Origin: Ptiloglossa arizonensis
Lineage: Eukaryota; Arthropoda; Insecta; Hymenoptera; Colletidae
DNA length: 64,000 bases
Direction of reading: 5' to 3'
Assembly: GCF_051014685.1 (NCBI RefSeq)
Contig: NC_135055.1
Location: 23,953,501-24,017,500, forward strand
Below, in pieces: positions 1-12,984 of this stretch. Positions within the stretch are counted from its first letter, which is position 1; every line of letters begins with the position of its first letter. The notes under the pieces were generated by a model that ran no database searches, was not told where the DNA came from, and saw only the letters and a list, made by a program, of their open reading frames with translations. Made by a program: the position numbers and the translations under genes.

Positions 1-874
1 CAAATCGATGTCGCCCCGGCGAACACGCTGTCACCGTGTTGCCAAAACACTTTAACCAGTTAGGTTTCGTTCCTGTTTGATTTTGACGACTCGGCTAACT
101 CCTCGAAGCGACACCGCGCGCGTTCAAAGGATTCGGAGAAAGTGTCGCTTCGGATCGAAAGTAGAGTTTCTTTTCGGTTGGTCTTCGTTGGACTTTCCGC
201 GCGATTCGGTTCCCTTCGAGAGACACTCACCGTTCGAGATAACGATCGAACGACAGTGGGTAGGTGCGATCGAATCGACCGTCGCGTTATCGCCGGTTCG
301 AGCTCGGTTATCGAGTTACTCGAAAATCGTTCATTTCCCGTGGATCGGGTCCACTCGCGCGCAGGGTTATTATTAAGTTCGATTGGGAAACCAACGGCTT
401 CGAGACGGACGTTCCTCGTTATTTTCGGTTCGAAAGTAACGTTCGTAAAAAGCTGGATATTTCGTTTAAAAAAAAAACCAATCGAGTCGAGTTTCGTATC
501 GCCGCCTACGCGTCTATCCACGCGCAAACTATCGCCCGGTATATTATTCTTTCGATTATTCAAAACGACGAAGGTATTATAACCGTTTCTGTGTAATCTA
601 TCTTCCCGGAGTGTATTTTAGGGAAACTATACGTCATCTTAAACGTTGCTCGTTCGTAGTCGGCTTCATAAAAGCGTAAACGAATCCGCGGAGTGTTAAA
701 TTATTGTAATTTGTCTTGTCCGAACGGTAGCGACGCGCGGCAGCTCCGGCACGACACGAAAATCACTTTCTGTGACGTACAATTACGCGCAAATAACGCG
801 TGGGGATCAGAATTCGTTGCACTCGCCGGCCGGGAGAACGTGCAAAATATTACGTCGGGATCCGTCGTAATCGC

Positions 875-890
875 TTAAGTGGTTAATTAT
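875..890. promoter_or_regulatory. NK2-type and homeodomain words
   Basis: TTAAGTGG (875-882), the classical NK-2/Tinman binding word, directly abuts TTAATTAT (883-890). This is a motif-only call in an intron. Confidence 0.3.
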
Positions 891-1345
891 GGTGCTTCGA
901 GGAAGACTAGAGGAGGCCGAGGTGGGATTAATCTTGGCATCAATTACTTCACTGGACCCTTTTTTATGCCCACTGAAACTAGTTTTCCGCCAGGAGCTTG
1001 CTTCTGAATGGCGCGTGATGCGTCGGATATCTTTTTTCCATTCATTAGACGCCGTATCCACCGAAGGTCTGCGTATTTTTGCGCGAACGTTAAAACGCGT
1101 ATTCTATTTTCTCCGAGATCGGTCGTTGAACTCTCCGCGTTTTCCGCTCGACAAGATTTTTCTCCAAATATTCTTAAACGTTGTTTTCGTTGTTCGCAAC
1201 GAACGATTTTTCCCACCTTTTTTCCGTTTCACGAGGGACTCGAGGGTCCAAATTTTCGACTATAATTTAGCAGCGTTGCGTGCTTCGAACCGAAGGTGCA
1301 CTAACGATGTATCGGTCCAACGGTAGAAAATGCAAAGGAGAGCGT

Positions 1346-1407
1346 GCTCTCGCTCTCGTTCTCGTTCTCGTTCTCGCTCTCGTTCTCGCTCTCGTTCTCG
1401 TTCTCGC
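1346..1407. repeat. (CTCGTT/CTCGCT)n hexamer microsatellite
   Basis: Interrupted hexamer array of alternating CTCGTT and CTCGCT units. Confidence 0.95.
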
Positions 1408-2770
1408 GGTAGTGCGTGTGTGCTTCTGGTTCCCGACTAATTTCGAAATACACGAACGCGTTTAAAATTGCGTCTTTCGACGGCGTGCGGATCGACACGG
1501 TAACCGTGCCTTGGGAATTATTATTGCACACAAATAAAAACACCGCGACGCGGTCCGTGTGCCTGTAAATTTTCGATCCTCGGAATTTTAACGCGAGCAG
1601 TCGAATGTCTCCGTACGACCGACTACCTGGATCTGCCTCTCTTACGGATCGATTTCTTAAGAAACCTTGCACGGTAATCATCGTCCGTTCGTGAAAATAA
1701 TGGAATATATCGCAATGAAAAGTTTTCCGGAACTTCGAAAAGTGCAGGGATTTGTACAATTTGCGGTAGCTGTCGGCGCGTGCCGACCGATTACTTGTAT
1801 TCGCTGGATTTGCTTGCTTCGTTTCGTTCTCGGTACAATGGGCCAATCGGTTGCCGTTGTTAATTATCGGACGTAGCTCGTTGGATCTAGCAACGATCCC
1901 ACGTATGCTCGCGGTGTGTGTGTGCGCGCGTCTAACGCATTGCGACGCGGACTCGCGACCAGCATCGAAATCGAATTGTATCGCGAGAAATTCGTTATTA
2001 AGCGCGTCGAAGATTACGAAAGACCGTTCGTCGTTACGCGCATCGAATGTAAAGAAGCTCGACCCGTCTTGAAATATTCCGACACAGGTATCGCGAAACA
2101 CGGTGCACGCAATCGCATCGATGTTCGTAAATTGTGGGATCGACTCGTTAACCGCGTACTCGAAAAACTATCGTCGGGCGATCCGCGAGGTGCAGGCAGC
2201 ATCGACGATCGATCGGGGACGACGGTACGTCCGAGACGTTGCGTCTCGGGAACGAATTATGTACGGAAAAAAGTGGCCGGGTCGGTTCGAAGTTTGAGAT
2301 AAATGGCGGTGGTTATGTAAAAAAAAGAAGGAATCGAGTTGTAAAAAAGGCGAGCAGGTTGTGTCGCAACGCGTTCCAAGTGGTTTGCTCATTTTCCGAC
2401 ACCGCGGCGAGATTTTCCGTGGCTCGAGTCGAGCTTCGGCAATCCTCTAGTAGCAGTCGCGTTCGCAAAAGCGCTGGCTCACCGCGGCGATATACACTTT
2501 GTCGCTACTTGGAAACTACCTCCGCCTCCGGATTGCACCTCGCCGCGTGAATATCGGGATGCAGCTCGGCCACGGTGCGAAAGGAAAGGAAGAAGAGCGC
2601 GAGAAAACCGGGAGAGCGAGAAGGACCGAAGGACCGAAGGAGCGAAGGACCGAGGGGAGAGAACCATAAACGATGTGTCTCGTTGTGCGAAGTAATTGAC
2701 GAGTTCGCGTGTAGGCGGTTGGGCGCCTAGATCGCCTCGAGCGTACCGTAGGCTTATCCTCGGAGACGAA

Positions 2771-2862
2771 AAACGAAACGAAACGAAACGAGACGAAACG
2801 AGACGAAACGAGACGAAACGAGACGAAACGAGACGAAACGAGACGAAACGAGACGAAACGAG
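2771..2862. repeat. (AGACGAAACG)n decamer array
   Basis: Seven identical decamers (2791-2860) preceded by two AAACGAAACG variants. The 10-bp period is close to one DNA helical turn. Confidence 0.97.
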
Positions 2863-3119
2863 CAGCCCTGATACCGGCCGAGGAGTCGAGAGGAGGCGGA
2901 AAGGGCAGGAGGTGGGTTCGCGCGGGTCGACACAGGAGGAGAGGAAACGAGACGAGAGAGACGGCCGGACAGACTCTGGCCAACGAAGGAACGAGAGGGG
3001 CAAAAATTGACAGAAGAGTAGTCGGTTAGTCGGGAAGAGAACGAGAGGGAGATAGAAATTGAGAGTGGGTTAGCCGGTGAACCCGAGAAGGAGAAGAGAA
3101 TACGTGCGCGATGGAGAAT

Positions 3120-3172
3120 CAGCGAGCGGCCGAGAGCGAGCGAGCCAGCGAGCCAGCGAGCGAGCGAGCGGG
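3120..3172. repeat. (GCGA)n-rich tract
   Basis: Imperfect tetramer repeat with GCGAGC and GCCAGC variants. Confidence 0.85.
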
Positions 3173-3518
3173 AAGAAGGGAGCGAGGAAAGAGACGCTGC
3201 TGCGCTGCATCACCCTGAACTTGCCCGAATACCTTCCCTCCGAACCTTACGATGTGTATCCGCTCACCAATGCACATGGCACCCAAGCGAGTTCTCTCTC
3301 CTACCCTCCTCTTCACGCCTGTCTCGTATCCCTCTCTCGGCCGGTCTCGCTCTCCTCCTCTCGTTCCTTCGCTCGAATCTCGCTCGCCCTTTCGGTCTGC
3401 TTCCTTTTCTCTTCTTACTTCGCCTCCTCTCGGAGTTAACCCACCCATTTCTTACGCTCCGCACCGTATACCGGGTGTCGGCGTAATAATCTCGGATATA
3501 GATAGCCCTCGCGACGAG

Positions 3519-3552
3519 CGACGGGGCGACGGGGCGACGGGGCGACGGGGCG
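3519..3552. repeat. (GACGGGGC)n octamer array
   Basis: Four near-perfect octamers. Confidence 0.9.
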
Positions 3553-5420
3553 CGCGGAGTTTCCGGTCCAATATGGACGAGAGCGAGTTATCGGTCGTGC
3601 GGTAACTCCAGGGACCACCACCAATTCGTGATTTAACGATGCTCCGGAAATCCGCGCCAACGAAAATAGACTCGTTACCGGTTTTTCTAATCCGCTGCTC
3701 GAAATAATTAGAGGGCCTCGTGTTTGCCGTACGAATCAAATATTGGGAACGAATGGTACGGCCACCGTATATTTAGTTCCGAGGAGAGACTTTCGCCGAA
3801 CACGGAGTTTGCGTACCGCGAGCAGATGCTAAAATATCGGAAAACTTGTTCCAGTGCGTACAACTCGCGCGTTATTTCCTGCGATGCGTTCGACCAATCG
3901 TTAGATCGTACCCTTACATCCGTCCGTCCATTCGTCGATCGTTTCGTTTCAAAATCGATGCTTATCGCGCAAACATAAATTCGAAGGAATTATCGCGCCG
4001 CGATTCCTCCTCGAAAAATAAGTCGAAATTCTCTCGAACGGTTTTTACGTTCGATGCTTCGTTTTCCAGAAAAATCGCTCGAAACGTTACCGCACGCGCG
4101 TTCGACAAAGCCCACTTTTGTTCGCGCGACTCGCTACTCTGCCGTTTCCTCGAAATATACGTCCCGCGTATCGGCCGAGTAACGTATCGTTTCGCGATAA
4201 CAATTTATTCACTTTATTAACCAACGCGTCGTTTGGAACGTGTCCTTTCCGGTGAAAATCAACTCGATCGGATCGGAGGTTTCGAAAACGTTGTCCCGAA
4301 CGTTACGCGCGGAGTCTCGATTTATCGGCAATCTCGAAAGAGAATACGATCGCTTCGAAATCTCTCGACGCGAAAACAAACGTTGTTTCGGAGGTGTGCA
4401 AGGGAATAGAGAACCACGTGCTGTGATTTACGACGAAAGAAAGCGAATACAAATAGGTCGAGAAACATTCGAGGATCGCGGCAAGGTTGAACGAGAATCA
4501 GAGTTCGACGTAGATACGTACGCGCGCACGTATTTTTACAAGATTTCCGAGATCGCGCGAATAACCGGAACACCCGGTATATGGACACGGACACACCGAC
4601 TACAGTCAGCATTATACACCTACCCTGACTCGCCTCTACCTACCTACCTGCTCGCTAACGAGCCTACCTGCCGGACTTCTTGCATTCGAAGAGGTTGCCC
4701 AAGAAGAGGGCCCCATCCCCATAGATTCGGCAACTACACCCCGCGGTGGTGCTTGCACCTTCCTTTATAAACGGTTAAACAAATTTCTCTGTAAAACGGC
4801 TTTCCTAGAAACGGAGACGAAAGAGAGGAAGGGAAGGGGTACGGGAAGATAGCGGTGGTTGTACCGGTGGGGGAGGGAGCGGGAGGGTGTAGGAAACGGA
4901 GACAGGGCCCAGAAAATATGTTCGCTCTTAGCGGAGTGTTTGCGCCGCGCGAGATCGGAGATCGAAAAAATTTTACAGCCGAGCATAAATCGAATTTATT
5001 AGCAGGGAATTTTCGACGAATTCGAACGCTTCGCGACGTCGCGTGTTTCGAAATTGTTTACAACTCGGAGCGCTGGTTTGGAAATGGAACGAACCGATCG
5101 TCGATCGCAAGAGACGAGCACGAGCATCGCGTCTTTTCGAGTTTCTCGCGAATCTCTCGGTTACTTACCTTTCGTTACGGGTTCGGCTTGGTTTCGTCGA
5201 TCGTCGCGGCCAACCGCTCGCCTGGATCGATAAATGCAAAGTTCGTAAACACAGCTCCCTCGACTACTTTCCGCCATCGACGGACGGCCAAAGATCCGGT
5301 CCCTGACCTGCGACACGTGCTGGCCACGTGGGTCTTTCGATTCACGGTGTCACGCAATGCTAGCGAAAGCAGGAAAGAAAGTACACAGCGATGCACGTTT
5401 ACGCGACAGCTGCGAGAGCA

Positions 5421-5456
5421 CGTTCGTTCGTTCGTTCGTTCGTTCGTTCGCTCGCT
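5421..5456. repeat. (CGTT)n microsatellite
   Basis: Seven CGTT units running into CGCT units. Confidence 0.95.
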
Positions 5457-5613
5457 CGGGTATGCACTTCCACCTATCGAAAGGGAATCGGTCAACAGAC
5501 TTATCGCGGACCAGAGTGCGTCGACAAACATGTTGAACATTCGCGGTTCTCGATAAGGACACCGATACAACTTGAACAAACATTTCCGTCTCAAGGATCG
5601 CGGTCCACGCGCC

Positions 5614-5640
5614 AATGTTCCAACGTTCCAACGTTCCAAC
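5614..5640. repeat. (GTTCCAAC)n octamer
   Basis: Three copies. Confidence 0.85.
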
Positions 5641-5990
5641 GGTTGAACGCGCGTTACGCGCGTTTCTTTTCGAAATGGAATCGGAGAGAATCGCTGTAAA
5701 TTCGAAGGAGAGGTCGCGAGCAACGTTTCACCGAGGCTAATTCCTGCGTAGACGAGCCGTAATCGCGCGATCCGATCGACACCGATAACGAGATAAGCCC
5801 GATTACGTTCGCACGATGCGTAACCCCCTCGGTATCATCGCTCGATCTTTCTCGCCAGGGATCGTATCTCGGTTCGTGAGGTCACGTAGCGTCGTGATTT
5901 TCCCGCTCGCGGGGGATTTATCGGTGTCCGTGGCTCCCTTCTGTCTTCCCTAACGATGTTCTCGAGAATTTCGCCTGGTTTCTTCGCGAC

Positions 5991-6056
5991 GGCGTCTTTC
6001 GGCGTCTTTCGGCGTCTTTCGACGTCTTTCGACGTCTTTCGGCGTCGTTCGGCGTC
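5991..6056. repeat. (GGCGTCTTTC)n decamer array
   Basis: Six decamers with GACGTCTTTC and GGCGTCGTTC variants. This is the second of three 10-bp-period arrays in the window. Confidence 0.95.
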
Positions 6057-6514
6057 CGAGTGAACGTCGCGATTGCTCGTACGCGCGCGTTTTCCGCTTC
6101 GGGGAAGACTATTTAGGTGGTCGTTTAATAACGCTGCGTAGCGAGATCGCGCGTCGCGACGTACGGCGCGCGTTGTTTACACGAGGAACGGAACCGTGTA
6201 CTTTGACAAGATTAATAATCGCAGGAATTGAATAACTTATTACAAGCGTTACGAACGTTACGACCGCGAACCTGTGAGCGACTAGTTGCGTCACGGAGAA
6301 ACGTTAACGCTGTTCAGAGGATGAGATTCGTTCGTCGCGTTCGCAGACGCGACGCGTTTTCTGGTCGGAACTCTGTACGAATCACGATCGCGGCCGTTTC
6401 GGGAAAGGTTCGACGACTCGCATTGTTTCGCCCGTTAATCCGCGTTCTCGTCTTTCGGACAGTTCCGAAAACGTGGTTACAAAAAGAAACGGTAGCATCC
6501 GTCGCGCAAAACCA

Positions 6515-6541
6515 CGGCGGTGAGTTTTGCCCCATCAAAGG
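6515..6541. promoter_or_regulatory. TCF-type word with helper-like word
   Basis: CATCAAAGG (6533-6541, reverse complement CCTTTGATG) is a TCF HMG-box word. CGGCGGT (6515-6521) matches 6 of 7 bases of the reverse complement of the fly Helper motif GCCGCCR. GC-rich words like this are common by chance here. Confidence 0.25.
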
Positions 6542-7102
6542 AAAGTCGAACGTTCCGCGTTCGCTGATTCGATCGCTCCGAATCGAACGGAAGAACTCCG
6601 TTCGCGAGGAGGAGTCGCCGTTTCCCGTAAAATTCCATCGGCGAAACGCGACGACTCTCTTTACGCTTTTGTAATATCAGCGATCGTCTAATTGCTGCCC
6701 GTGGCACCCTAATAAACGTATTAGCGTTACGACGCGCGTTTTATTTTGAAAGAAAATAAGAGGAATCGTGCCACCGCAAAAGAATGAAAAAGCACGAGGC
6801 GCGTATGATAATCAGGCATGCCCACCAAAAATACCGGTTTCCCTCTCGGGCCCGTGGTTACGATTCAGGTTTGTCCTGGCTGTTTCCGAGGCTCTGTCGA
6901 AACGATGTTCGTCAAACAAAGTCGTTCGACCGTACGGCTCCTCCAGTCAATTAACGCCACAGAAGACCGTCGTCGACCTGTTGTCGAGCCCCCTCCGCGC
7001 TTCACCCAAGAAACAAGAAATTTCTAAGGGCCGATGGACCGAGCAAAAAAAGCGGCTACGAGGGAACGCTCGCGTTCTGATCGGTCCACGCCCGCTAATT
7101 AC

Positions 7103-7140
7103 GCCACTTTTGCCACTTTTGCCACTCTTGTCACTTTTGC
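7103..7140. repeat. (CCACTTTTG)n nonamer array
   Basis: About four copies with substitutions. Confidence 0.9.
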
Positions 7141-7547
7141 TCGCGTTTGTTCCTCGCTTCGCGATCGCGGAAGAGACGTCTTTCCCATTCGATTCTGGAA
7201 CGATGGTCGCGGAAGTATCCTTTGGATTCGGCCGAGACGGTCGATGGTAAAGGGAAAGTAGACGCGAAACGAAAAGAATATCGAGAGGGATCTCTGCTAA
7301 AATGGACGCAGAAAGGCCGAAGAACGAAAGAGAGGGTGGAAGAGCGAGGACACACGGGGTGGTTTAACGGAAAAAGCGAGAGAAACGAGCGAAGATCGCG
7401 GGAGTAGAACGAAGCGAGTAAACGGAATGGAAAAGGGCGAAGGAACCGAAGATCACCGACGAGGGAGGAAGCGAGACGGAAGGGAAGCAGAGAGTAACGA
7501 GAAAGGACCGAACGGAGAACAGTGAACGGGGAACGGCCGCCGTGTAG

Positions 7548-7549
<2 letters not shown>

Positions 7550-7623
<74 letters not shown>

Positions 7624-7642
7624 AGGGAGGGAGGGAGGGAGA
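7550..7642. repeat. (GA)n followed by (GGGA)n
   Basis: About 34 GA units to 7617, then about six GGGA units. (GA)n can bind GAGA-type factors in flies. Confidence 0.97.
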
Positions 7643-7689
7643 AAGAGAGCCAGGGAGAGAGAGAGACCGTCCGCTGAACGAAGGTTAGC

Positions 7690-8110
7690 AATCTGCGTAG
7701 TGTTTTACGACAACTATAAATATGGCTGTAAAGCTCTTTGTTTAGAGCAGCTAGTCCGGCTTTCGAAACTCTGCCCTTCTGCTCGCGCGGCCATTTAGGC
7801 TCGACCGTGGCCGCCCGCTCCGTATCCGTGTAAACGATATTCGTTCGGAACTCGTCGGGCTACTCGATTTTCGATCGAGAAATTCCCTCGAGAAGGACGA
7901 GGACCGATCTCGCGAACCACTGTTCGCGGAGATGCGCGTTTACACGTGAAAATTATCGACGACTGGTCCCATTAAAAGGAGGGAAAAGAAACCGCTCCGT
8001 CCAGTGGCATCTGCTAACCATATGCTAAAATGACTGAGCCCGGATAACACCCTGTCACGCTAATGTCAGGTTAAGCGGCGAGAATGATTTACAAGCGGCG
8101 AGTTCGAGCG
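7690..8110. promoter_or_regulatory. AT-richer block, candidate conserved noncoding element
   Basis: Base composition departs from the CpG-rich flanks. The block contains TATAAATA (7715-7722) about 100 bp after the (GA)n tract, CATATGCTAAAATGACTGAG and CTAATGTCAGG. A cryptic promoter is possible, but I see no convincing initiator or coding start. Confidence 0.3.
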
Positions 8111-8569
8111 AACCGGCAACGTTACACCGCGCTTTCGGAACGCCACGGCTCGCTCGCACCACGATACTCGTTACAACAACGTTATTGCTCGGGCGCAATT
8201 AACGTCCGCTAGATACGCCGCGTCGATAGGTTAAACGCGCGCGAGACACGTCGCGTGGACACGACGCGTTGAAATAATTTATGCCTTCCCGACGCGATCG
8301 GTACGCGTTCCGGATGCGTCTGTTTACGGACTTGGACAAGTACAGGGGTTTTGTCACCGTTTTACCTTACGAGAATCGGGAATCGGGAATTGGGAATCGT
8401 GGCTTCGATAATTACGAAGGGAGGCCGCCGCGCGAAAAGAAGAGGAAGAAAAATGCACGCGTATCGGGAGACGCTCGTCGAGTGTCTCAACGGGGACGAC
8501 ACTCCGGCGGCCGATTTTGGATTTTCGCCGTAACGCGCGACAAAGGCGTCCTCGCTGTACTTGGGCTCG

Positions 8570-8602
8570 GTTCGATTCGATTCGATTCGATTCGATTCGA
8601 TT
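8570..8602. repeat. (TTCGA)n pentamer
   Basis: About six perfect pentamers. The same unit recurs in the opposite orientation at 25072-25107. Confidence 0.95.
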
Positions 8603-8940
8603 GAATTCCCGGTTGCGCGCAACCGGTGTATACCGCAACGACTCGCGGAAGAGCAGGAAGCAGCGGGGAACGGTACGAGATAAAGGGGTTGGGGTGGAGA
8701 GGAGCGCGCGAAAAAGGTGATACGGCACGGAGACAAAGGCGAGAGGACGGTGAAGAGAGCCCGATCAATCGGATCCTCTGCCATCCGGCGGTGAGTTAAC
8801 TAGGACTAAATAAGGTAGCCGGCCGGTCTCGGTAAATAATTGTATCTCGTAAAGCGACTAGGTAACCGAGGATTTATATGGGCGTAGCCGACGGGGCCGA
8901 CACTTGCTACTTCGGTACACGACGGCGCGTACCAGCCGCC

Positions 8941-9045
8941 GCCCCTCCTCCTCGCCTCCGCGCCTCCTCTACTCCTCTACTCCTCTACTCCTCTCCTCCT
9001 CTCCTCCTCTCCTCCTCTCCTCTCCCGCCTCCTCTTTCTCCTCTT
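8941..9045. repeat. Pyrimidine tract (CTCCT)/(CTACTC)
   Basis: About 100 bp nearly free of purines on the + strand, built from CTCCT and CTACTC units. Confidence 0.9.
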
Positions 9046-9545
9046 TTTCCTTTCCTTCGGTCGAACATAACCTGCGAGCACTGCGGTGCACACGTGGCAC
9101 GAGGCGGTCGTTGAGGGGACTGTCCCCCTCCGCGTCGGGCAATGTTGTATCGAAGGCTCAACTTCGGTCATGCAAATTAACCGGCGATAACCGAGCGAGC
9201 GGCTAATTATATTTGCGAGATTTTATCGTTTTGTCGCGCCTCGTCGCTTTCTAGCACGGGACGGCGGCACGGTCCTCGTTCGATTTCGTTCCAGACGATC
9301 CGCCACCGCGAATCGCGCCTACGAGTGTTTACCCTCGGTCCTCTCGATGTTGGGATTTTCCGACGAAAGCGTTCGGAATTGTCGGCAATTTGATTTCCCG
9401 TCGTGACTCGAAACTTCTTCCCGGTGATTTAATGGGATTAAAAAGTTTCCGCGACGCGCGACGCGCGACGTTGAACTCTTTACTCCCACGCGGCAGCCGC
9501 GCGGCAAAAAAGTAGCTCGCGCGGGAAGAAAAAGAAAAGCCCTCC

Positions 9546-9563
9546 GATCGTTGATCAACGATC
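9546..9563. repeat. 18-bp perfect palindrome
   Basis: GATCGTTGATCAACGATC is exactly self-complementary with a TGATCA core. Confidence 0.9.
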
Positions 9564-9640
9564 TGGGAAATTAATTATCGCGCACGAAGAAGCCTCTCCG
9601 GGAGATTATTAGTCACGGCTTGTCCGCGCGGCCGCGACCG

Positions 9641-9687
9641 CTGCCGCTGCCTCTGCCTCTGCCTCTGCCTCTGCCTCTGCCTCTGCG
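9641..9687. repeat. (TGCCTC)n hexamer
   Basis: About six hexamers with one TGCCGC variant. Confidence 0.95.
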
Positions 9688-10101
9688 AAGGTCCTTTTGC
9701 GCGTTCTCGCCGATGAGTTCGCGCTCACGGATTCGCTAATCTTATCTGCGCCAAGATAGCGCCACGTTTCCGCGATAAAAAAATCCGAGCATAATTCCGC
9801 TCTTTAAAAGTTTGTCCTCCTTTCCGCGTTGGGACATCGATCCCGAGAACGAACCGGTCGTCTTCCATTTCCCGTGAATCGTTTTCCAAGCGTTTAATTT
9901 ATTCGGTGGAAATCTATTCCCGAGTAGACTCGTCGGCTCGACGGAAGTCACGCGTGTACGTGTCACGTGCCACGCCTGGCCATCCTCTTTTCTAGCTCGT
10001 ACGGTTCCGTTTACGCTTCCATTGTCGTCTCGGTGACGCGCGACCCGGCGATTGCGAAATATCCAATCATCGAGATTCCTATTGAAATTTCGTTGGTAAC
10101 G

Positions 10102-10131
10102 GAACGCGGACGCGGACGCGGACGCGGACAC
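10102..10131. repeat. (GCGGAC)n hexamer
   Basis: About four copies. Confidence 0.9.
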
Positions 10132-10544
10132 GAACAGGGACCGGCCGGCTCCCTCGAAACTGGTTAATTCTAATACGGGTCCGTCCGTCCAGTGGAATCG
10201 CGCGAGATGGTCCCGCGAGACCGGAGGAGTTCGCGGCGCCCGGCGAACCAGGCCCCTAATTTGGGACTTTATCGTCTTGTTATCCTTGCACCTTACGGTG
10301 CTGACGACCGAGCTCTCGGTGTCCCGGTGTCACTGTGCTCGCCACCTTTTCGTCGATGGTCGAGAGGTTCGCTTCGGACCGAGAATGCACCGATATGGTC
10401 GTCGGTACTAACGCGGACGCGTACGCGCGTAAAAGAGAAGGAACGAAGACACACGAATACACGGAGATCGAAAGCGAGCGAACGAGAAAAAGAGAGGTAA
10501 CGAGAGGGAAGAGAAGAAACGGAAACAGAAGCGGGGGTAGAGGG

Positions 10545-10548
<4 letters not shown>

Positions 10549-10604
<56 letters not shown>
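10549..10604. repeat. (GA)n microsatellite
   Basis: About 27 uninterrupted GA units. Confidence 0.97.
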
Positions 10605-10607
<3 letters not shown>

Positions 10608-12039
10608 TCCTGGTACGAGTGGGTGCCCGTGTGTCCCCTTCCCCCATCCCGGTGGACACTCGGGGCCCCCAATGGGAAGGGGGGGGGGCTCCCTCCCTCT
10701 CCCTCCGTTCGTTCCGCAGGCAGCCCGAGGCCAAGACCGCAGGGCCGTAGGCCCCAGCCTCGGTACCGTCGGCTACTCGTAGCTTTGCGACGTTGCCGAG
10801 TCCTCTTTCGATCACTTGCTTCTCGCACTCTCGTTTCGACGAGAAGGGCCCACTTTTGCATAAATTACTCGTGCGTGCTGGGATACGAGAGGCGTCTCGG
10901 TGGGTTCTCGCACGACACGTACACTCCTCTCGCACGCGGGAAAATTGATTTCGAAGCCTTTCGGATATTCCGACCGTACTTATCTTTTCGATGTCGGTTC
11001 GATTCGTTTTCGCGGAAAATACGCGCGGACGGGACCCTCGCGAAATTTACAGAGGGGGGATAGCGTCGCGAAACCCGGTGGCGCACAGCTGCTAGCTTCA
11101 GCAGGTGTGTGTTTGCGTGCTCGTTAACTCGTAATGGAGATTGCCACCTTAGATTCTCGACCACCCGGGTTCCCGTCGAATTCCGCCGTTTCTTTCTCTC
11201 TCTGTGGAGCACGTCGAACGAGATCGTTCCTATTGTTGAAAGTCTCGCGACGACGAGAACGTTGCGCGTTTAGCGATTCGTAATCCGAGGGGGCAAAATC
11301 GAGCGTTCGCTCGAACCGATTATCGGGTCGCGCGTGCGATCGCTCTCGCCGGAGTTTCTCGCTCGGGCTTCGCCGGCCCGCGGCTCGTAAATTCGTTCGT
11401 CGAGCTTCGACCGAGTCACCGCGTCGGTCGACCGGAGAACGGATGCTGCCGAGACTCGAAATGCTCCTTTCCGGACCGAAAATATCATCGGCCGTGCACG
11501 CCTCGAGGAATTTTTCGGCCGATTCGAATCTCGTCTTCGGCGTGTACGCGGCGCGTTCGAGGAAACGGCGGAGACGGTTCGTCGCTCGCTACCACGATCG
11601 TTTCATCGACCTGTCAAAACTCGGAACTCGGTACATCCGATCGACCGAGTCGCTGCTGCTACCTGCTCCCCGATACGGCGCGAAGAAAGTGCTCCGTCAG
11701 AAGAGGCTTGCCGTGTCTCGAACGACACGGATCTCTCCGATAGGCGGGAGGCCTCGTCGACGAGGCGTTGGAGCGCGCGCGTAGCCAAACTTGCACCGAG
11801 TTTTCAGCCAGGTTGGACCGTCCTTCCGAATGGCTCACGGAACTGCGAGTGCCGTTCGATCGGTGTATCGACGCTCGAACCCCTTTTCTATTTCGATCGT
11901 GCCCGTTTCTCGGTTCCTTCCATTTTTTTCTCGCTTCGGAATTATCAGGAATAAAAAGACCCGAAGATCGAATTACCTATTTCGTTGGCGCGAATTCCGA
12001 GAGCAAGGGGGGATTCGTCGGAGGCTGAGCCTCGGCTAC

Positions 12040-12068
12040 GGCCGGAGCCGGAGCCTCGACCGGAGCCA

Positions 12069-12100
<32 letters not shown>

Positions 12101-12101
12101 G
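12040..12101. repeat. (GGAGCC)n hexamer
   Basis: About nine units with minor substitutions. Confidence 0.95.
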
Positions 12102-12147
12102 CTTATCCCGGGAAATAAGGAAAAACGTTAACCTCGAGTCTGGTTCT

Positions 12148-12155
12148 CTTTGATC
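12148..12155. promoter_or_regulatory. TCF-type word CTTTGATC
   Basis: Good match to the TCF HMG-box consensus on the + strand. Such 7-8-mers are expected several times in 64 kb. Confidence 0.2.
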
Positions 12156-12884
12156 GGCCTAAAGAGATCTCGGCCGATTAAAAACTCATCGCCGAGCAAT
12201 AACGGCCGGCTACTTTCCTTTTTTAACCGTTATCGTAGACTCGCGTCACGCTCTCGCTTTCTTCTCAAGGCGCACCCGGTTATCTCGGCTTTATCTCGCC
12301 CCATTACCATCGTAAAACCCTCGGCCGTGAATGGAGGGGGCGAACGCTCCGCTTTCTCGTGTTATTACCGCGTTCTTCTCGTGCTCTCCTTCTATCTCGA
12401 TCTCTCGAGCGGAATACGCGCCGCGCGAATCTCGTAAACTCGTCGAAACGAGAAAACCGTTCGATCGGTCCCGAAGAGACTTCACCGGGCGTCCGATGTC
12501 CGCCCCCGTTGCATTCGGGGACTCGATCGGTAATTTATCAGGGACGGCGATTCGATCGGAACGCGAGACGGTTCGGTCCGACTCGAATCGGGGAGAACCG
12601 CGCGAGAAATATGCAAAAGACTCGCGGCGGGAATTCGGCGATTCCGGCAATCGTAGATGGTGTTTCGAACCGCTGCGCGGACTGGCCAAAGCAGCCTTGG
12701 CAGAAGGCGCTGGCACGGCACCCATTGTCCGCGCCGTCTCTTGTTACGAGACGAGACGAGCCGTGCCGTGCCGAGCCAGTCGGGAGGAACCGAGAGGGCC
12801 CAACGAGGGAGAAAGAGAGACGGAGGCGGTCGAGTAGAGAGAGAGCCAGTCGGCCGCCGGTCAAACAGGCAGACCCTGCCTCTT

Positions 12885-12984
12885 TCCTCCTTCCTTCCTT
12901 TCCTTTCCTTTCCTTTCCTTTCCTTTCCTTTCCTTTCCTTTCCTTTCCTTTCCGTCGTCGTCTTCTTCTTCTTCTTCTTCTTCG
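12885..12984. repeat. (TTTCC)n then (TTC)n pyrimidine tract
   Basis: About 13 TTTCC pentamers to 12953, followed by GTC/TTC trimers. Confidence 0.97.

Noticed and set aside
7715..7722. TATA box as a promoter of a nested gene
   Set aside because: No initiator, start codon context or credible open frame follows.
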